Shown: positions 35,113-43,985 of the stretch, in pieces
Layout: every line of letters begins with the position of its first letter
How positions within the stretch are numbered: position 1 is the first letter of the stretch
NCBI GenBank assembly: GCA_013823855.1
Contig: PNMW01000046.1
Span: 20,361 to 84,360, forward strand
Direction: 5' to 3'
DNA: 64,000 nt
From: Lysobacteraceae bacterium
Lineage (GTDB): Bacteria > Pseudomonadota > Gammaproteobacteria > Nevskiales > Nevskiaceae
Translations under genes and position numbers: made by a program
The notes under the pieces: generated by a model
What the model was told of the DNA's origin: nothing
Seen by the model: only the letters and a program-made list of their open reading frames with translations
Database searches by the model: none

Positions 35113-36081
35113 TCAGCGGGGATGGGTTGTTCGGCCGGCGGCGACGTTGGCGTCCTGTGCCTCGTCGACGGAAAAATGCCCGTGGGTCAGCCGTTCCGAT
35201 TCCATCCACAGTCTTCCGGCGCTGCCGGTATCGAGCGCCTGTCGAGGCGCCTTGGCGACTGCGGGATAGCCTCGTGTCTCGGCAAGCTTGTCCGGACCGT
35301 AGTAGGCACCGCCTTGCGCCTGCGGCGACGTCGCGGCGAACAACGTCGGCAGCGCGCCCTGCGGAGCCGGCTGGAAGAGAAACCACAAGACGCGCCGGAC
35401 GAGGCCCACGGCGCTCCACGTGCCGGCGCCATTCGGCAACAGGTCGGTGCGCGAAATGCCCGGGTGGGCTGCGATGCTCTGGATGCCCCAGCCCGCCGCA
35501 TCGCTGCGGCGCTGCAATTCGAGGGCGAACATCAGGCAGGCCAGTTTCGACTGGCCATAGGCGACCATCGGCTGGTAGCTGCGCTCGGACTGCAGATCGT
35601 CGAAATGGATCGCAGCGCCACGAGCGGCCACGCTTGACAGCGTGACGACGCGCGGCCGACCGGCCTTGCGCAGCAGCGGCAGCAGTTGCGCCGTCAACGC
35701 GAAGTGGCCCAGGTGATTCGTGCCGAACTGCAGCTCGAATCCGTCGGCGGTCATCCGGCGCTTCGGAGGCGTCATCACCCCCGCGTTGTTGATCAGCAGG
35801 TCGAGCTCGCCAATCGAGGCACGCAGCCGCTTGCCGAATGCCGCGATGGAATCCAGGCTGGCGAGATCCAGCGCCTCGAAGCGGACCGCCGCGTCGGGAA
35901 CGATCTGGCGAATCTGATGGACTGCGGCTGCCCCTTTCGCCGCGCTTCGGCCGGCAATGATGACGTTCGCACCTGCGCGCGACAGCGCCAGCGCATCTTC
36001 AAACCCGAGGCCGCCAGTGCCCGTGACGACCGCCGTGCGGCCGCGTTGCGGGGGGATGTCGGAAGCGGTCCAGTTGGCCAT
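35113..36081 (-). CDS. Short-chain dehydrogenase/reductase
   Basis: A 322-residue NAD(P)-binding oxidoreductase. The cofactor motif TGTGGLG is at residues 20-26, NNAG at 98-101, catalytic Ser at about 149-150 and Y-G-Q-S-K at 175-179. The sequence class (atypical/retinol dehydrogenase-like, with a long C-terminal extension) does not define a substrate. It is divergent from a tetR gene with an operator-like repeat array in between, so it is presumably induced by a small molecule bound by the repressor. Confidence 0.85.
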   Translation of the reverse strand: MANWTASDIPPQRGRTAVVTGTGGLGFEDALALSRAGANVIIAGRSAAKGAAAVHQIRQIVPDAAVRFEALDLASLDSIAAFGKRLRASIGELDLLINNAGVMTPPKRRMTADGFELQFGTNHLGHFALTAQLLPLLRKAGRPRVVTLSSVAARGAAIHFDDLQSERSYQPMVAYGQSKLACLMFALELQRRSDAAGWGIQSIAAHPGISRTDLLPNGAGTWSAVGLVRRVLWFLFQPAPQGALPTLFAATSPQAQGGAYYGPDKLAETRGYPAVAKAPRQALDTGSAGRLWMESERLTHGHFSVDEAQDANVAAGRTTHPR

Positions 36082-36113
36082 GGGCTTTGCCTTGCAGTGG
36101 GAAGAAACATAAA

Positions 36114-36165
36114 CTTAGTGCATTAATATCAACACCTAGTGCTAATAATATTGCACTTAGTGCAA
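36114..36165. promoter_or_regulatory. TetR operator array between SDR and tetR genes
   Basis: Three copies of a TTAGTGC-type element in the same direction: CTTAGTGCATTAA (36114-36126), CCTAGTGCTAATA (36135-36147) and TTGCACTTAGTGCAA (36151-36165). The last is a 15-bp near-perfect palindrome. The block is AT-rich and fills the divergent promoter region. Confidence 0.7.
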
Positions 36166-36186
36166 ATAAACAACAGGCCACCCGGA

Positions 36187-36798
36187 ATGACTGGAATCCC
36201 TTCCCGCGCAGGCATTGCTCCCGCAGAAGGCTTGCGGGAGCGCAAGCGTCGCGAAACACGTCAGCGCATCGCCGAAGTCGCGTTGCGCCTGTTCCTCACC
36301 GACGGTTACGACGGCACGACGCTGGACGCGATCGCGGCGGCAGCCGGCATCTCCCGCCGCACCTTCTTCTCGTACTTCAAATCGAAGGACGACATCATCC
36401 TGTTCGGACTGGATGCCGATTCGGCCATGCTGATTGCCGATCTGCTGAAGACATCGCCCGATGTGGCGCCGCTCGATGCGGTTCGCGATGTGATGGTGAA
36501 GCGCATTGCGAGCTACACGACCGAGCAGATGATCGCGGTCGACAATCTGATGATGTCGAGCGAATCGCTGCTGGCGCGCAAGCAGACGCGCTACGCGGAA
36601 CAGGAACAACTGCTCTTCAATGCCCTGTGCGAGGTCTGGCGGCAACCCGAGCGTCGTGCGGCGCTGCGCATGGTGGCCATGGTGTCCATCGGCGCGATGA
36701 GGGTCGCGCTTGCCGGATGGAGGGAGCAGACCGGCCAGCGAAAGCCGGCGGCCAAGTTCCTGCGGGACGCCTTCGACAGCCTGCGAACGGAGCTCTGA
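36187..36798 (+). CDS. TetR/AcrR-family transcriptional repressor
   Basis: A 203-residue repressor. The start at 36187 is preferred because the earlier ATG at 36139 lies inside the operator repeats. The helix-turn-helix spans about residues 20-65 (TRQRIAEVALRLFLTDGYDG, then ISRRTFFSYFKSKDDI), and the C-terminal ligand domain is MftR-like. It probably represses itself and the divergent SDR (and methyltransferase) genes through the triple operator. Confidence 0.9.
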   Translation: MTGIPSRAGIAPAEGLRERKRRETRQRIAEVALRLFLTDGYDGTTLDAIAAAAGISRRTFFSYFKSKDDIILFGLDADSAMLIADLLKTSPDVAPLDAVRDVMVKRIASYTTEQMIAVDNLMMSSESLLARKQTRYAEQEQLLFNALCEVWRQPERRAALRMVAMVSIGAMRVALAGWREQTGQRKPAAKFLRDAFDSLRTEL

Positions 36799-36974
36799 AC
36801 CCGTGTTGCCGCGCGAGCGCTGTCGAGACCGAACCGCCCGCCGATCGTCCGTGCGATCCGGCTTCAGGATCTGCGATCAGCTCGCAGGGCATCGCCTCGC
36901 GCTTTCGCTTCATGCGAGTCGACGCGATGCTCCGGCCGCCCTTCCTTGATTGTTTTCTTCAGCGGTTGAAGAAA

Positions 36975-36999
36975 GCGGGAAGCGATTCAGGCTTCCCGC
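36975..36999 (+). terminator. Hairpin downstream of tetR
   Basis: Perfect 9-bp stem (GCGGGAAGC at 36975-36983, GCTTCCCGC at 36991-36999) with a 7-nt loop; no T-run follows. A second small GCGCG hairpin follows directly. Confidence 0.45.
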
Positions 37000-37063
37000 G
37001 CGCGATAGCGCGAAATAGTTCGATGAGGTTGGTTGGCGAGGGCTGAGGAATTTAATCGAGCCT

Positions 37064-37106
37064 GGCCCGTTTAATTTGGGCCCGTTTAATTTGGCCCGTT
37101 TAATTC
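37064..37106 (+). repeat. Tandem GGCCCGTTTAATTT repeat, three copies
   Basis: Copies start at 37064, 37079 and 37093; the third ends in TTTAATTCC. Period 14-15 bp. A related TTTAATCGAGCC precedes the first copy. Located at the boundary where composition changes from GC-rich chromosome to the cassette island. Confidence 0.75.
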
Positions 37107-37180
37107 CTAATCGTGCAGTTTCCGAGGTGTTATCGTGCATTTCTGCCGGATAACACGGCGAGTTATCCCGCGCTTTTGCA

Positions 37181-37198
37181 GCCTAACTGTAGTTAGCC
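37181..37198 (+). repeat. Right half-site of an attC recombination site
   Basis: GCCTAACTGTAGTTAGCC has the layout of an L' box (CTAAC) followed by the GTTAG core. Recombination would occur between G37192 and T37193. No complementary left half was found upstream, so the preceding cassette or attI appears truncated. Confidence 0.5.
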
Positions 37199-37204
37199 GC
37201 TAAC

Positions 37205-37744
37205 ATGACCACCGAGCAACTCATACTCGCGATTCTTTCTAGCTCCGTGCTTGGCGGAGCAATAGGGGCGTTCATCGCTGGCCGGTTTAACCTTAGCGTG
37301 AAGGACCGCGAGTATGAGAATGAGTACTACAAACTCGTCCTAGCGAAACGGATCGCGGCATACGAATCAATCCAGAAATTGGTCACCGGCCTAAAGACAG
37401 CCGTACTCGACGAAGACAAGCAGCCGTACCATCTCCTACTTTCGCGTGAAGACGGCCTACCCGAGGCGCACAAGCTGCTCTATGAAATTTCTTCTCAGGC
37501 TCTGTGGTTGAGCGATGACCTGTTTCTACAGACACGTGATTTGGGGCGCCTTCTGTTCGGCGCGACTGATCGTGAAGGAGGCGCTGTGGTCTTCGCGAAG
37601 AAGCACTATCAGAAGTTCGCCACGTTCCGAGAAGAGATTGAACGCGTGCACATCCGTGACATGCTCTCCTTGCACAAGATCAGAAAGTTCCTCAAGGCCA
37701 AGAAGGTCGAGGGCGGGTTTAGCAATGTGCGGCTTGGCGGCTAA
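37205..37744 (+). CDS. Cassette-borne membrane-anchored hypothetical protein
   Basis: A 179-residue protein of unknown function. One N-terminal membrane helix (about residues 5-27, LILAILSSSVLGGAIGAFIAG) is followed by a charged, helical, probably cytoplasmic domain (YYKLVLAKRIAAYESIQKLVTG; FREEIERVHIRDMLSLHKIRKFL). There is no room for a ribosome site: the ATG is 12 nt from the cassette boundary. The TAA stop lies within the attC left core. Codon and base use are less GC-rich than the chromosome, consistent with acquisition. Such one-helix proteins are frequent in integron cassettes; no function can be assigned. Confidence 0.75.
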   Translation: MTTEQLILAILSSSVLGGAIGAFIAGRFNLSVKDREYENEYYKLVLAKRIAAYESIQKLVTGLKTAVLDEDKQPYHLLLSREDGLPEAHKLLYEISSQALWLSDDLFLQTRDLGRLLFGATDREGGAVVFAKKHYQKFATFREEIERVHIRDMLSLHKIRKFLKAKKVEGGFSNVRLGG

Positions 37745-37849
37745 CCGGTCGTTGGAGCGGACGCTCGCCAGCAAACCGCTATTGGGCCTAATTTCATTCT
37801 GGCCCAGTAGCGGCCAGCCGGCGCTCGCCGCTCAACTCCGACGTTAGAG
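37739..37849 (+). repeat. attC site of cassette 1
   Basis: Left core GGCTAAC (37739-37745); L'' box TTGGAGCGG (about 37752-37760); a variable inner stem (CAAACCGCTATTGGGCC against GGCCCAGTAGCGG); L' box CCGCTCAA (about 37828-37835); right core GTTAGAG (37843-37849). L'' pairs with L' except for one bulged G in L'', the extrahelical base characteristic of attC hairpins. Length 111 bp, within the usual range. Confidence 0.78.
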
Positions 37850-37859
37850 CTAAAGTTTC

Positions 37860-38408
37860 ATGGACCCGCAATCAGAGCGCTCCGAGGCCGTCGTGGACTT
37901 CTCAGTAGACAAGTGGATTTCAATATCGGACCTGCAAAAATCCGTGCCGTCCTTGGAGCGCGCTGCTTGGATCGCCACTCTCACAAGGGGCACCGATGGC
38001 TATTTCATGCAGGACGGCGAGTTCTCGAAGGCCCTGTTCGGAGAAGCACTCGCGTGCTACGTCGGCGGTCACTTCATCGCCTCAATCGTTCTGGGGTTCT
38101 CATTAATCGAGCGATCATTGGCCGGACGGTTGAGCCATGTCGGGCCGGCGATGGCGAGCAAGGGTAAGAGCCAGGCCATCCTGGCGTCAGCGCTAAAGAA
38201 AGGTTGGCTAAGCCAAGAAGAGCACGACGAGCTAGATAGGATTCGCGAGTTCCGCAATCCTGTCGCGCACTTTCGAGATCCGTTAGACGAGTCTCGGCCT
38301 GAGATTCGGGCAGTGCTTAACGCCAAGACAGGTCCCATGATGCTGGAGGCAGACGCACGGACAGTGATGAGAGCAGCGCTCAATGTCGCCGGCAAGACGT
38401 CGCTCTAA
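37860..38408 (+). CDS. Cassette-borne hypothetical protein with HEPN-like motif
   Basis: A 182-residue helical protein without signal or membrane segments. The C-terminal half contains E-F-R-N-P-V-A-H-F, which fits the R-x4-6-H motif with Asn after Arg that marks HEPN-fold ribonucleases and nucleotide-binding relatives; an earlier helix (SKALFGEALACYVGGHFIASIVLGFSL) would be the HEPN core helix. The start lies 16 nt inside the cassette and the stop lies in the attC left core. A toxin or defence role is possible, but many HEPN-like proteins of this type (DUF4145-like) are uncharacterised. Confidence 0.72.
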   Translation: MDPQSERSEAVVDFSVDKWISISDLQKSVPSLERAAWIATLTRGTDGYFMQDGEFSKALFGEALACYVGGHFIASIVLGFSLIERSLAGRLSHVGPAMASKGKSQAILASALKKGWLSQEEHDELDRIREFRNPVAHFRDPLDESRPEIRAVLNAKTGPMMLEADARTVMRAALNVAGKTSL

Positions 38409-38475
38409 CCAGCGGTTCAAGCCGACGGTCACGCCTCCCGGCAGTCGAGCAGCCGGAGGCGGCGTGCTGTGGAGG
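38403..38475 (+). repeat. Degenerate attC of cassette 2
   Basis: Left core CTCTAAC (38403-38409) and L'' box GTTCAAGCCGACGG are intact, and an inner stem follows (ACGCCTCCCGG against CCGGAGGCGGCGT). The L' box and GTTRRRY right core expected near 38470-38490 are missing, so the array ends here by truncation. Confidence 0.6.
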
Positions 38476-38555
38476 AAATTAAAGGGGCCAAGTTGAATTT
38501 TGTTCGGTTGTGAAACTGCAGTAGCCCCGCAATGATCCGGCCATTCTTCCGAGCA

Positions 38556-38894
38556 TCACCCAACACGCAGCTCAGCACCCTCTGCAAGCAAAGCGACCAC
38601 CAGCGTATTCATGCTCACGCCCTCCGTGCGGGCGCAAGAGGCAAGTCGAGCATGCAAGCTTTTGGGTACTCGGGCTATGAACTTCCCGGATTCACCACCG
38701 CCGGCAGGAGTGGGTAGCGGATCGCCGGCTTCTTCCGCCACGACCAGCCAGGCACTCGCGGCTGCGCAACCATCCCTGACCGCTGCTTCTGGCGTTTCGC
38801 CGTCGCCCATGCAGCCGGGGAGGTCGGCAAAAGTGGCGAGCCAGCCGCCGCCGTCTTCGGAAGGTAGCGGACGCACTTCGATGAGGTATTGCAT
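38556..38894 (-). CDS. HicB-family antitoxin, apparently orphan
   Basis: A 112-residue protein with the HicB partially degraded RNase H-like fold (MQYLIEVRPLPSEDGGGWLATFADLPGCMGDGETPEAAV) and a C-terminal ribbon-helix-helix DNA-binding segment (FIARVPKSLHARLASCARTEGVSMNTLVVALLAEG). It is normally an antitoxin neutralising the HicA mRNA interferase. No HicA-like frame (about 60 residues) is seen on either side. The ATG at 38921 is an alternative start; neither has a clear ribosome site. It lies beside the cassette remnant, and transfer with it is possible. Confidence 0.75.
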   Translation of the reverse strand: MQYLIEVRPLPSEDGGGWLATFADLPGCMGDGETPEAAVRDGCAAASAWLVVAEEAGDPLPTPAGGGESGKFIARVPKSLHARLASCARTEGVSMNTLVVALLAEGAELRVG

Positions 38895-39094
38895 GGCATC
38901 GATCAAGGGGTGTTGTCTCATCGTCCGATTTTAACAAGGCGTAGGATGAGAGTCTGGCAGCGGACTTCTCTTTCCTGGCAACCCTGCGTCAGAAGGGCTC
39001 GCTTGAATAATTCCGAAAGCGCGATTGAAGGAGCCAGGTTCAAGCGTGCGGTTGCAAGTCGCCGATAACCCGCTCCATCGACGCTCCTTCAACA

Positions 39095-39130
39095 AAAAAG
39101 CCACCCAATCTTCCGATCGGGCGGCTTTTC
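39095..39130 (-). terminator. Terminator of the Calvin-cycle operon
   Basis: On the minus strand AAAAGCCGCCC and GGGTGGCTTTTTT pair (one G-U) around a 12-nt loop, ending in six T. It lies 24 bp after the fba stop. Confidence 0.88.
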
Positions 39131-39153
39131 AAAACGAGCGGCAAGCGAATCGA

Positions 39154-40218
39154 TCAGTTCACGACCGGATCCAGCTCACCCTTGCTGTAACGCGTCGCCA
39201 TCTTGTCGAGGTGCACGACCTTGACCTTCGACGCCTTGCCGGCGCTCTCGAACGCTTCGAAGCGCAGCTGGCAGATGTCCTTCGCCGCAGCGGTGGCGAC
39301 CTTCAGGTAGCCGCGCGGATCGAATTCTTCCGGCTTGTCGCCCATGTAGCGGCGGATCGCACCGGTCATCGCCAGACGGATGTCGGTATCGATGTTGATC
39401 TTGCGCACGCCGTGCTTGATGCCTTCGCGGATTTCCTCGACCGGCACGCCGTAGGTTTCCTTGATGTTGCCGCCGTACTTGCGAATGATCTCCAGCCATT
39501 CCTGCGGCACGCTGGACGAGCCGTGCATCACCAGGTGGGTGTTCGGGATGCGGGCGTGGATTTCCTTGATGCGGCTGATCGCCAGCACGTCGCCGGTCGG
39601 CGGACGGGTGAACTTGTAGGCGCCGTGGCTGGTGCCGATGGCGATGGCCAGCGCGTCGACGCCGGTGGCCTTGACGAATTCGGCCGCTTCGTTCGGGTCG
39701 GTCAGCAGCTGCGAATGGTCGAGCACGCCTTCGGCGCCGACGCCGTCTTCCTCACCGGCGGTGCCGGTTTCCAGCGAGCCGAGGCAGCCGAGTTCGCCTT
39801 CGACCGAGACGCCGACGGCATGCGCCATCTCGACGACGCGGGCGGTGACGCGGACGTTGTAGTCGTAGTCGGCCGGGGTCTTCTGATCTTCCTTCAGCGA
39901 GCCGTCCATCATCACGGACGAGAAGCCGGAGCGGATCGACGCCTGGCAGGACGCCGGGCTGGCGCCGTGGTCCTGGTGCATGCAGATCGGGATGTGCGGG
40001 TAGGACTCGATCGCCGCTTCGATCAGGTGGCGCAGGAACGGCTCGCCGGCGTACTTGCGAGCGCCGGCCGAGGCCTGAAGGATCACCGGGCTGTCGCAGG
40101 CATCGGCGGCCTGCATGATCGCGGAGACCTGCTCCATGTTGTTGACGTTGAAGGCGGGCAGGCCGTAGCCGTGCTCGGCCGCATGGTCCAGCAATTGGCG
40201 CAGGGAAATCAGTGCCAT
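39154..40218 (-). CDS. cbbA: Fructose-bisphosphate aldolase, class II (Calvin cycle)
   Basis: A 354-residue Zn-dependent aldolase that condenses triose phosphates to fructose-1,6- and sedoheptulose-1,7-bisphosphate. Motifs are [26 protein letters not shown] at the N-terminus, zinc-binding HQDHGAS, and later GSSSVP and [12 protein letters not shown]. The start at 40218 is preferred over the upstream frame since it begins at the conserved [13 protein letters not shown]. Last gene of the cbb operon, 19 bp after the phosphoglycolate phosphatase. Confidence 0.94.
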   Translation of the reverse strand: MALISLRQLLDHAAEHGYGLPAFNVNNMEQVSAIMQAADACDSPVILQASAGARKYAGEPFLRHLIEAAIESYPHIPICMHQDHGASPASCQASIRSGFSSVMMDGSLKEDQKTPADYDYNVRVTARVVEMAHAVGVSVEGELGCLGSLETGTAGEEDGVGAEGVLDHSQLLTDPNEAAEFVKATGVDALAIAIGTSHGAYKFTRPPTGDVLAISRIKEIHARIPNTHLVMHGSSSVPQEWLEIIRKYGGNIKETYGVPVEEIREGIKHGVRKINIDTDIRLAMTGAIRRYMGDKPEEFDPRGYLKVATAAAKDICQLRFEAFESAGKASKVKVVHLDKMATRYSKGELDPVVN

Positions 40219-40237
40219 GAATTCGGTCTCTGAGGGT

Positions 40238-40969
40238 CTAATGAGGGGCGGACGCTTGTCCGCCTGCAAGGGTAACCGACGCCGACACCGTGCCGGAACA
40301 GGCAAGTGCGACTTCGGTCAGGGTCAGGATTACCCGGTCGGCGCCGGCATGCTCGGCCGGCTGACCGCCGTTGTAGCCGTACGGCACCATCCAGACCGGT
40401 ACGCCGGCGTTGCGCGCGCAGGCCACGTCGATCGACGAGTCGCCGACCATCAGGGTGCGCGCCGGCGCGGAGCCGAATTTTTCCAGCGCGTACAGGATCG
40501 GCGCGGCGTCCGGCTTCTTCCGGGCCAAGGTGTCACCGCAGACCAGCAGGTCGATCAGGGCCGGCAGCGGGCCGCCGTCGAGCAGCTGTTCGACGAAGCG
40601 GGTTTCCTTGTTCGACACGATCGCGCACTTGATGCCGAGGGCGCGCAGCGTGGTCAGGGTCGACACCGTGTCGGCGAACGGCCGGCTTTGCGGCGCCAGT
40701 CGTTCGTAGTGATGCTCGAAGCGGACCAGCGCGGCGTCGAGGTCGGCATCGCGCCGGGTGGCCGTGGTGCCGGGTGGCGCCACCGTGTCGTAGGCCTTGG
40801 CGATCGTCTGGCGCACGCCGTGGCCGATGAAGAAGCGCACGGCAGTGATGTCGACCGGTGGCAGCCCCTGTTCGGCGATCGCCAGGCTGACCGCCGCGCC
40901 GATCTCCGGCGCGGTTTCGAGCAGCGTGCCGTCAAGGTCGAACAGCACGGCGTCGAAGGGGCGGCTCAT
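40238..40969 (-). CDS. cbbZ: Phosphoglycolate phosphatase
   Basis: A 243-residue HAD-superfamily phosphatase that removes 2-phosphoglycolate produced by RuBisCO oxygenation. Motif [18 protein letters not shown] (nucleophile Asp), cap segment [19 protein letters not shown], motif [10 protein letters not shown] and motif III with [14 protein letters not shown]. Placement between transketolase and aldolase genes in a cbb operon supports the photorespiratory-salvage role rather than the housekeeping gph. Confidence 0.92.
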   Translation of the reverse strand: MSRPFDAVLFDLDGTLLETAPEIGAAVSLAIAEQGLPPVDITAVRFFIGHGVRQTIAKAYDTVAPPGTTATRRDADLDAALVRFEHHYERLAPQSRPFADTVSTLTTLRALGIKCAIVSNKETRFVEQLLDGGPLPALIDLLVCGDTLARKKPDAAPILYALEKFGSAPARTLMVGDSSIDVACARNAGVPVWMVPYGYNGGQPAEHAGADRVILTLTEVALACSGTVSASVTLAGGQASAPH

Positions 40970-40974
40970 CGGCG

Positions 40975-43026
40975 TCAGTTGCTCGATCGTTCGAAGATGG
41001 CCGGTGCGCTCGCGGCTTCGACCACCTGCTGAGCGGCCTGGACGACGGCCGCGGCGGTGATGCCGAAGTACTCGTACAGCGCTGGCGCCGGCGCCGATTC
41101 GCCGAAGCTGGACATGCCGACGAAACCGCCGTCGAGGCCGATGTACCGGTACCAGCTGTCCGCGGTGCCGGCCTCGACCGCGACCCGCGGCAGGCCGCGC
41201 GGCAGCACGCTGGCGCGATAGGCCGCGTCCTGGCGATCGAAGACGTCGGTCGACGGCATCGACACCACGCGGGCACCGATCCCGAGTGCGGCAAGGCTGG
41301 CCTGGGCCTGCACGGCGAGGGCGACTTCCGAGCCGGTGGCGATCAGGATCACGTTGATCGGCAGCTCCGATTCGGCCAGCACATAGCCGCCGCGCTCGAT
41401 CAGCGCTTCGGCGCCGTCGCCGTGCTTCTGCTGGGCGAGGTTCTGGCGCGACAGCAGCAGCGCCGCCGGGCCATCGTGACGTTCGACCGAGGCCTTCCAG
41501 GCGACCGCCGTTTCCAGCGCATCGCAGGGCCGCCAGACGTCGAGGTTCGGAATCGCGCGCAAGGACGCCGCGTGCTCGACCGGCTGGTGGGTCGGGCCGT
41601 CCTCGCCGAGGCCGATCGAATCGTGGGTCAGCACATAGATCACCCGCTGCTTCATCAGCGCACTCATGCGCATGCCGTTGCGCATGTAATCGGAGAACAC
41701 CGCGAAGGTGCCGCCGTACGGAATCAGGCCGCCGTGCAGCGCGACGCCGTTCATGATCGCCGCCATGCCGAATTCGCGGACGCCGTAGCTGACGTAGTTG
41801 CCGGCCGCACCGACGGTGTGGAACGCGGCACTGGCCTTGGCGGCGGTCAGGTTCGAGCCGGTGAGGTCGGCCGAGCCGCCGAGCAGCTCCGGCACCGCCG
41901 GCACCAGCGTTTCGAGCGCGACCTGCGAGGACTTGCGGGTGGCGACCGCCGCGGTGACGCCGCGCGCCGAGGCCAGCAGCGCCTTGGCGGTATCGAGCCA
42001 GTTCTTCGGCAGCAGGCCGTGCTGGGTGCGCAGGAACTCCTCGGCTTCATGCGGGAACGCGGCCTTGTAGGCGGCGAACGCTGTATTCCAGGCGGCTTCT
42101 TTCGCATCGCCGGCGGCGCGGGCGTCCCAGGCGGCGCGGATGTCGTCCGGAATCTCGAACGGACCATCGCGCCAGTCGAGCGCGGCACGGGTGGCGGCGA
42201 CTTCGGCGGCACCCAGCGCCGCGCCGTGGACTTCTTCGGTGCCGACCTTGTTCGGCGAGCCCCAGCCGATCCGGGTGCGGGCGATGATCAGCGTCGGCCT
42301 GGCGGTCTGCGCCAGCGCTTCCTGGGTGGCGGCGTCGATGGCGGCCACGTCATGGCCGTCGATCGGGCCGACCACATGCCAGCCGTAGGCCTTGAAGCGG
42401 GCGGCGGTGTCGTCGCGGAACCAGCCTTCGACATGGCCGTCAATCGAGATGCCGTTGTCGTCGTAGTAGCAGACCAGCTTGTTCAGGCCGAACACGCCGG
42501 CCAGCGAAGCCACTTCGTGGCTGATGCCTTCCATCAGGCAGCCGTCGCCCAGGAACACGAAGGTGCGGTGGTCGACGATCGTGTGGCCCGGCTTGTTGTA
42601 GCGGGCGGCGAGCAGCTTTTCGGCCAGCGCCATGCCGACGCCGTTGGCGATGCCCTGGCCGAGCGGGCCGGTGGTGGTTTCAACCCCCGGCGTGATCGCG
42701 TATTCCGGGTGGCCGGCCGTCTTCGAATGCAGCTGGCGGAATTTCTTCAGTTCCTCGACGGGCAAGTCGTAGCCGGCGAGGTTGAGAGCCGCGTAATGCA
42801 GCATCGAGCCGTGGCCGTTGGAAATCAGGAAGCGGTCGCGATCGGCCCACTTCGGATTGTTCGGCGAGTGCTTCAGATAGTCGCGCCACAGCACCTCGGT
42901 GAGGTCGGCCATGCCCATCGGCATGCCGGGGTGGCCGGACTTCGCGGCTTCCACACCGTCGATGGCGAGAAAGCGGATGGCATTGGCGAGCCGGCGGCGG
43001 GCTGCCGCGGTAAGCGTCTGAGTCAT
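40975..43026 (-). CDS. cbbT: Transketolase
   Basis: A 683-residue thiamine-diphosphate enzyme. It has the N-terminal PP domain ([21 protein letters not shown] with the ThDP-binding DDNGISIDG region), pyrimidine domain ([23 protein letters not shown]) and C-terminal domain. It rearranges C5/C6/C7 sugars in the regenerative phase of the Calvin cycle. It lies 31 bp after the phosphoribulokinase gene and 5 bp before cbbZ. Confidence 0.95.
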   Translation of the reverse strand: MTQTLTAAARRRLANAIRFLAIDGVEAAKSGHPGMPMGMADLTEVLWRDYLKHSPNNPKWADRDRFLISNGHGSMLHYAALNLAGYDLPVEELKKFRQLHSKTAGHPEYAITPGVETTTGPLGQGIANGVGMALAEKLLAARYNKPGHTIVDHRTFVFLGDGCLMEGISHEVASLAGVFGLNKLVCYYDDNGISIDGHVEGWFRDDTAARFKAYGWHVVGPIDGHDVAAIDAATQEALAQTARPTLIIARTRIGWGSPNKVGTEEVHGAALGAAEVAATRAALDWRDGPFEIPDDIRAAWDARAAGDAKEAAWNTAFAAYKAAFPHEAEEFLRTQHGLLPKNWLDTAKALLASARGVTAAVATRKSSQVALETLVPAVPELLGGSADLTGSNLTAAKASAAFHTVGAAGNYVSYGVREFGMAAIMNGVALHGGLIPYGGTFAVFSDYMRNGMRMSALMKQRVIYVLTHDSIGLGEDGPTHQPVEHAASLRAIPNLDVWRPCDALETAVAWKASVERHDGPAALLLSRQNLAQQKHGDGAEALIERGGYVLAESELPINVILIATGSEVALAVQAQASLAALGIGARVVSMPSTDVFDRQDAAYRASVLPRGLPRVAVEAGTADSWYRYIGLDGGFVGMSSFGESAPAPALYEYFGITAAAVVQAAQQVVEAASAPAIFERSSN

Positions 43027-43057
43027 GGCGTAGGTCGGGTAAGGGGCGGAGCCGGCT

Positions 43058-43930
43058 TCAGGCGCGGCGCTTCTTGTCCATCAGACGCAGGATCATCGGC
43101 GTGAAGATCATCTGCATCGCGAGCGACATTTTGCCACCCGGGCAGACGATGTTGTTCGGCCGGGTCATCATCGAGCCGTGCAGCATGCTCAGCAGGTACT
43201 GGAAGTCGATGCCCTTCGGGTCGGCGAAGCGGATCACCAGCATCGACTCGTCGGCGGTCGGAATATCCCGTGCAATGAACGGGTTGGAGGTGTCCACCGT
43301 CGGCACGCGCTGGAAGTTCACATGGGTGCGCGAGAACTGCGGGCACAGGTGGTTGATGTAGTCGGGCATCCGCCGCAGGATGGTGTCGACCACCGCTTCC
43401 TGCGAGTAGCCGCGCATGTTCTGGTCGCGGTGCAGCTTCTGGATCCATTCGAGGTTGATGATCGGCACCACGCCGACCAGCAGGTCGACCGCTGCCGCGA
43501 CGTTGTGCTTCTCGTCGGCATAGCCGCCGTGGAGGCCCTCGTAGAACATCAGGTCGGTGTTCTCGGGCAGGTCGTGCCAGTCGGTGAACGTGCCCGGATC
43601 CTGCTTGTACGGTGCGGCTTCGTCGGCATCGTGCAGGTAGTGACGGATCTTGCCGGTGCCGGTCTTGCCGTAGCCGCGGAACAGCGCTTCCAGCTCCGGA
43701 ATCAGGTTGGCTTCCGGCCCGAAATGGCTGAAATGGGTGTTGCCGGCGGCTTCCTGTTCCTTGAGCTTGGCGCGCATCGACAGGCGGTCGTAGCGGTGGA
43801 AGGAATCGCCCTCGACCACGGCTGGCTTCAGCTTCTCGCGGCGGAAGATGTGCTGGAAGGCCTTCATCACCGTGGTGGTGCCGGCGCCCGACGAGCCGGT
43901 CACCGCGATGACCGGATGCTTGATCGACAT
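43058..43930 (-). CDS. cbbP: Phosphoribulokinase, proteobacterial class I
   Basis: A 290-residue kinase that makes ribulose-1,5-bisphosphate from ribulose-5-phosphate and ATP. P-loop [14 protein letters not shown] near residue 12, [12 protein letters not shown], and [17 protein letters not shown]. Length and motifs fit the octameric, NADH-activated bacterial form. With cbbL/S it defines a functional Calvin cycle. Confidence 0.96.
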   Translation of the reverse strand: MSIKHPVIAVTGSSGAGTTTVMKAFQHIFRREKLKPAVVEGDSFHRYDRLSMRAKLKEQEAAGNTHFSHFGPEANLIPELEALFRGYGKTGTGKIRHYLHDADEAAPYKQDPGTFTDWHDLPENTDLMFYEGLHGGYADEKHNVAAAVDLLVGVVPIINLEWIQKLHRDQNMRGYSQEAVVDTILRRMPDYINHLCPQFSRTHVNFQRVPTVDTSNPFIARDIPTADESMLVIRFADPKGIDFQYLLSMLHGSMMTRPNNIVCPGGKMSLAMQMIFTPMILRLMDKKRRA

Positions 43931-43985
43931 GGCTGCTCTCCTCGTGTCGGTCGGCCCGGCTGAAGCGGGCTCGCCGGGGCGGTGT

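Larger units (their letters stand above)
36799..37192. other. Gene-free segment left of the cassette island
   Basis: A 394-bp stretch with no supported gene. It holds the hairpin at 36975-36999, three tandem copies of a 14-15 bp repeat (37064-37106), an 8-bp inverted repeat (GTGTTATC at 37127-37134 and GATAACAC at 37149-37156) and, at its right end, what looks like the right half of an attC site. GC content falls markedly from about 37050 onward. Confidence 0.55.
37193..38475 (+). mobile_element. Two integron gene cassettes without visible integrase (CALIN-like remnant)
   Basis: Cassette 1 runs from T37193 to G37843 (651 bp), cassette 2 from T37844 to a degraded end near 38475. In integron logic the last G plus the first six bases of a cassette must complement its own left core. 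Cassette 1 gives GTTAGCC against GGCTAAC (exact), cassette 2 gives GTTAGAG against CTCTAAC (exact). Stop codons of both genes lie inside the left core and start codons are 12-16 nt from the boundary, as in typical cassettes. Both genes are lower in GC than the surroundings. No integrase is in the window. Confidence 0.75.

Noticed and set aside
37064..37106. CRISPR array
   Set aside because: Repeat units are 14-15 bp in direct tandem without spacers; no cas genes nearby.
37127..37156. 8-bp inverted repeat as the left half of the first attC
   Set aside because: It does not carry the L''/core sequences needed to pair with GCCTAAC..GTTAG at 37181-37198, so it is only noted as a repeat.
38409..38555. 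Search for a HicA toxin between the cassettes and hicB
   Set aside because: No frame of suitable length with the HicA GSHH-type motif is present on either strand.
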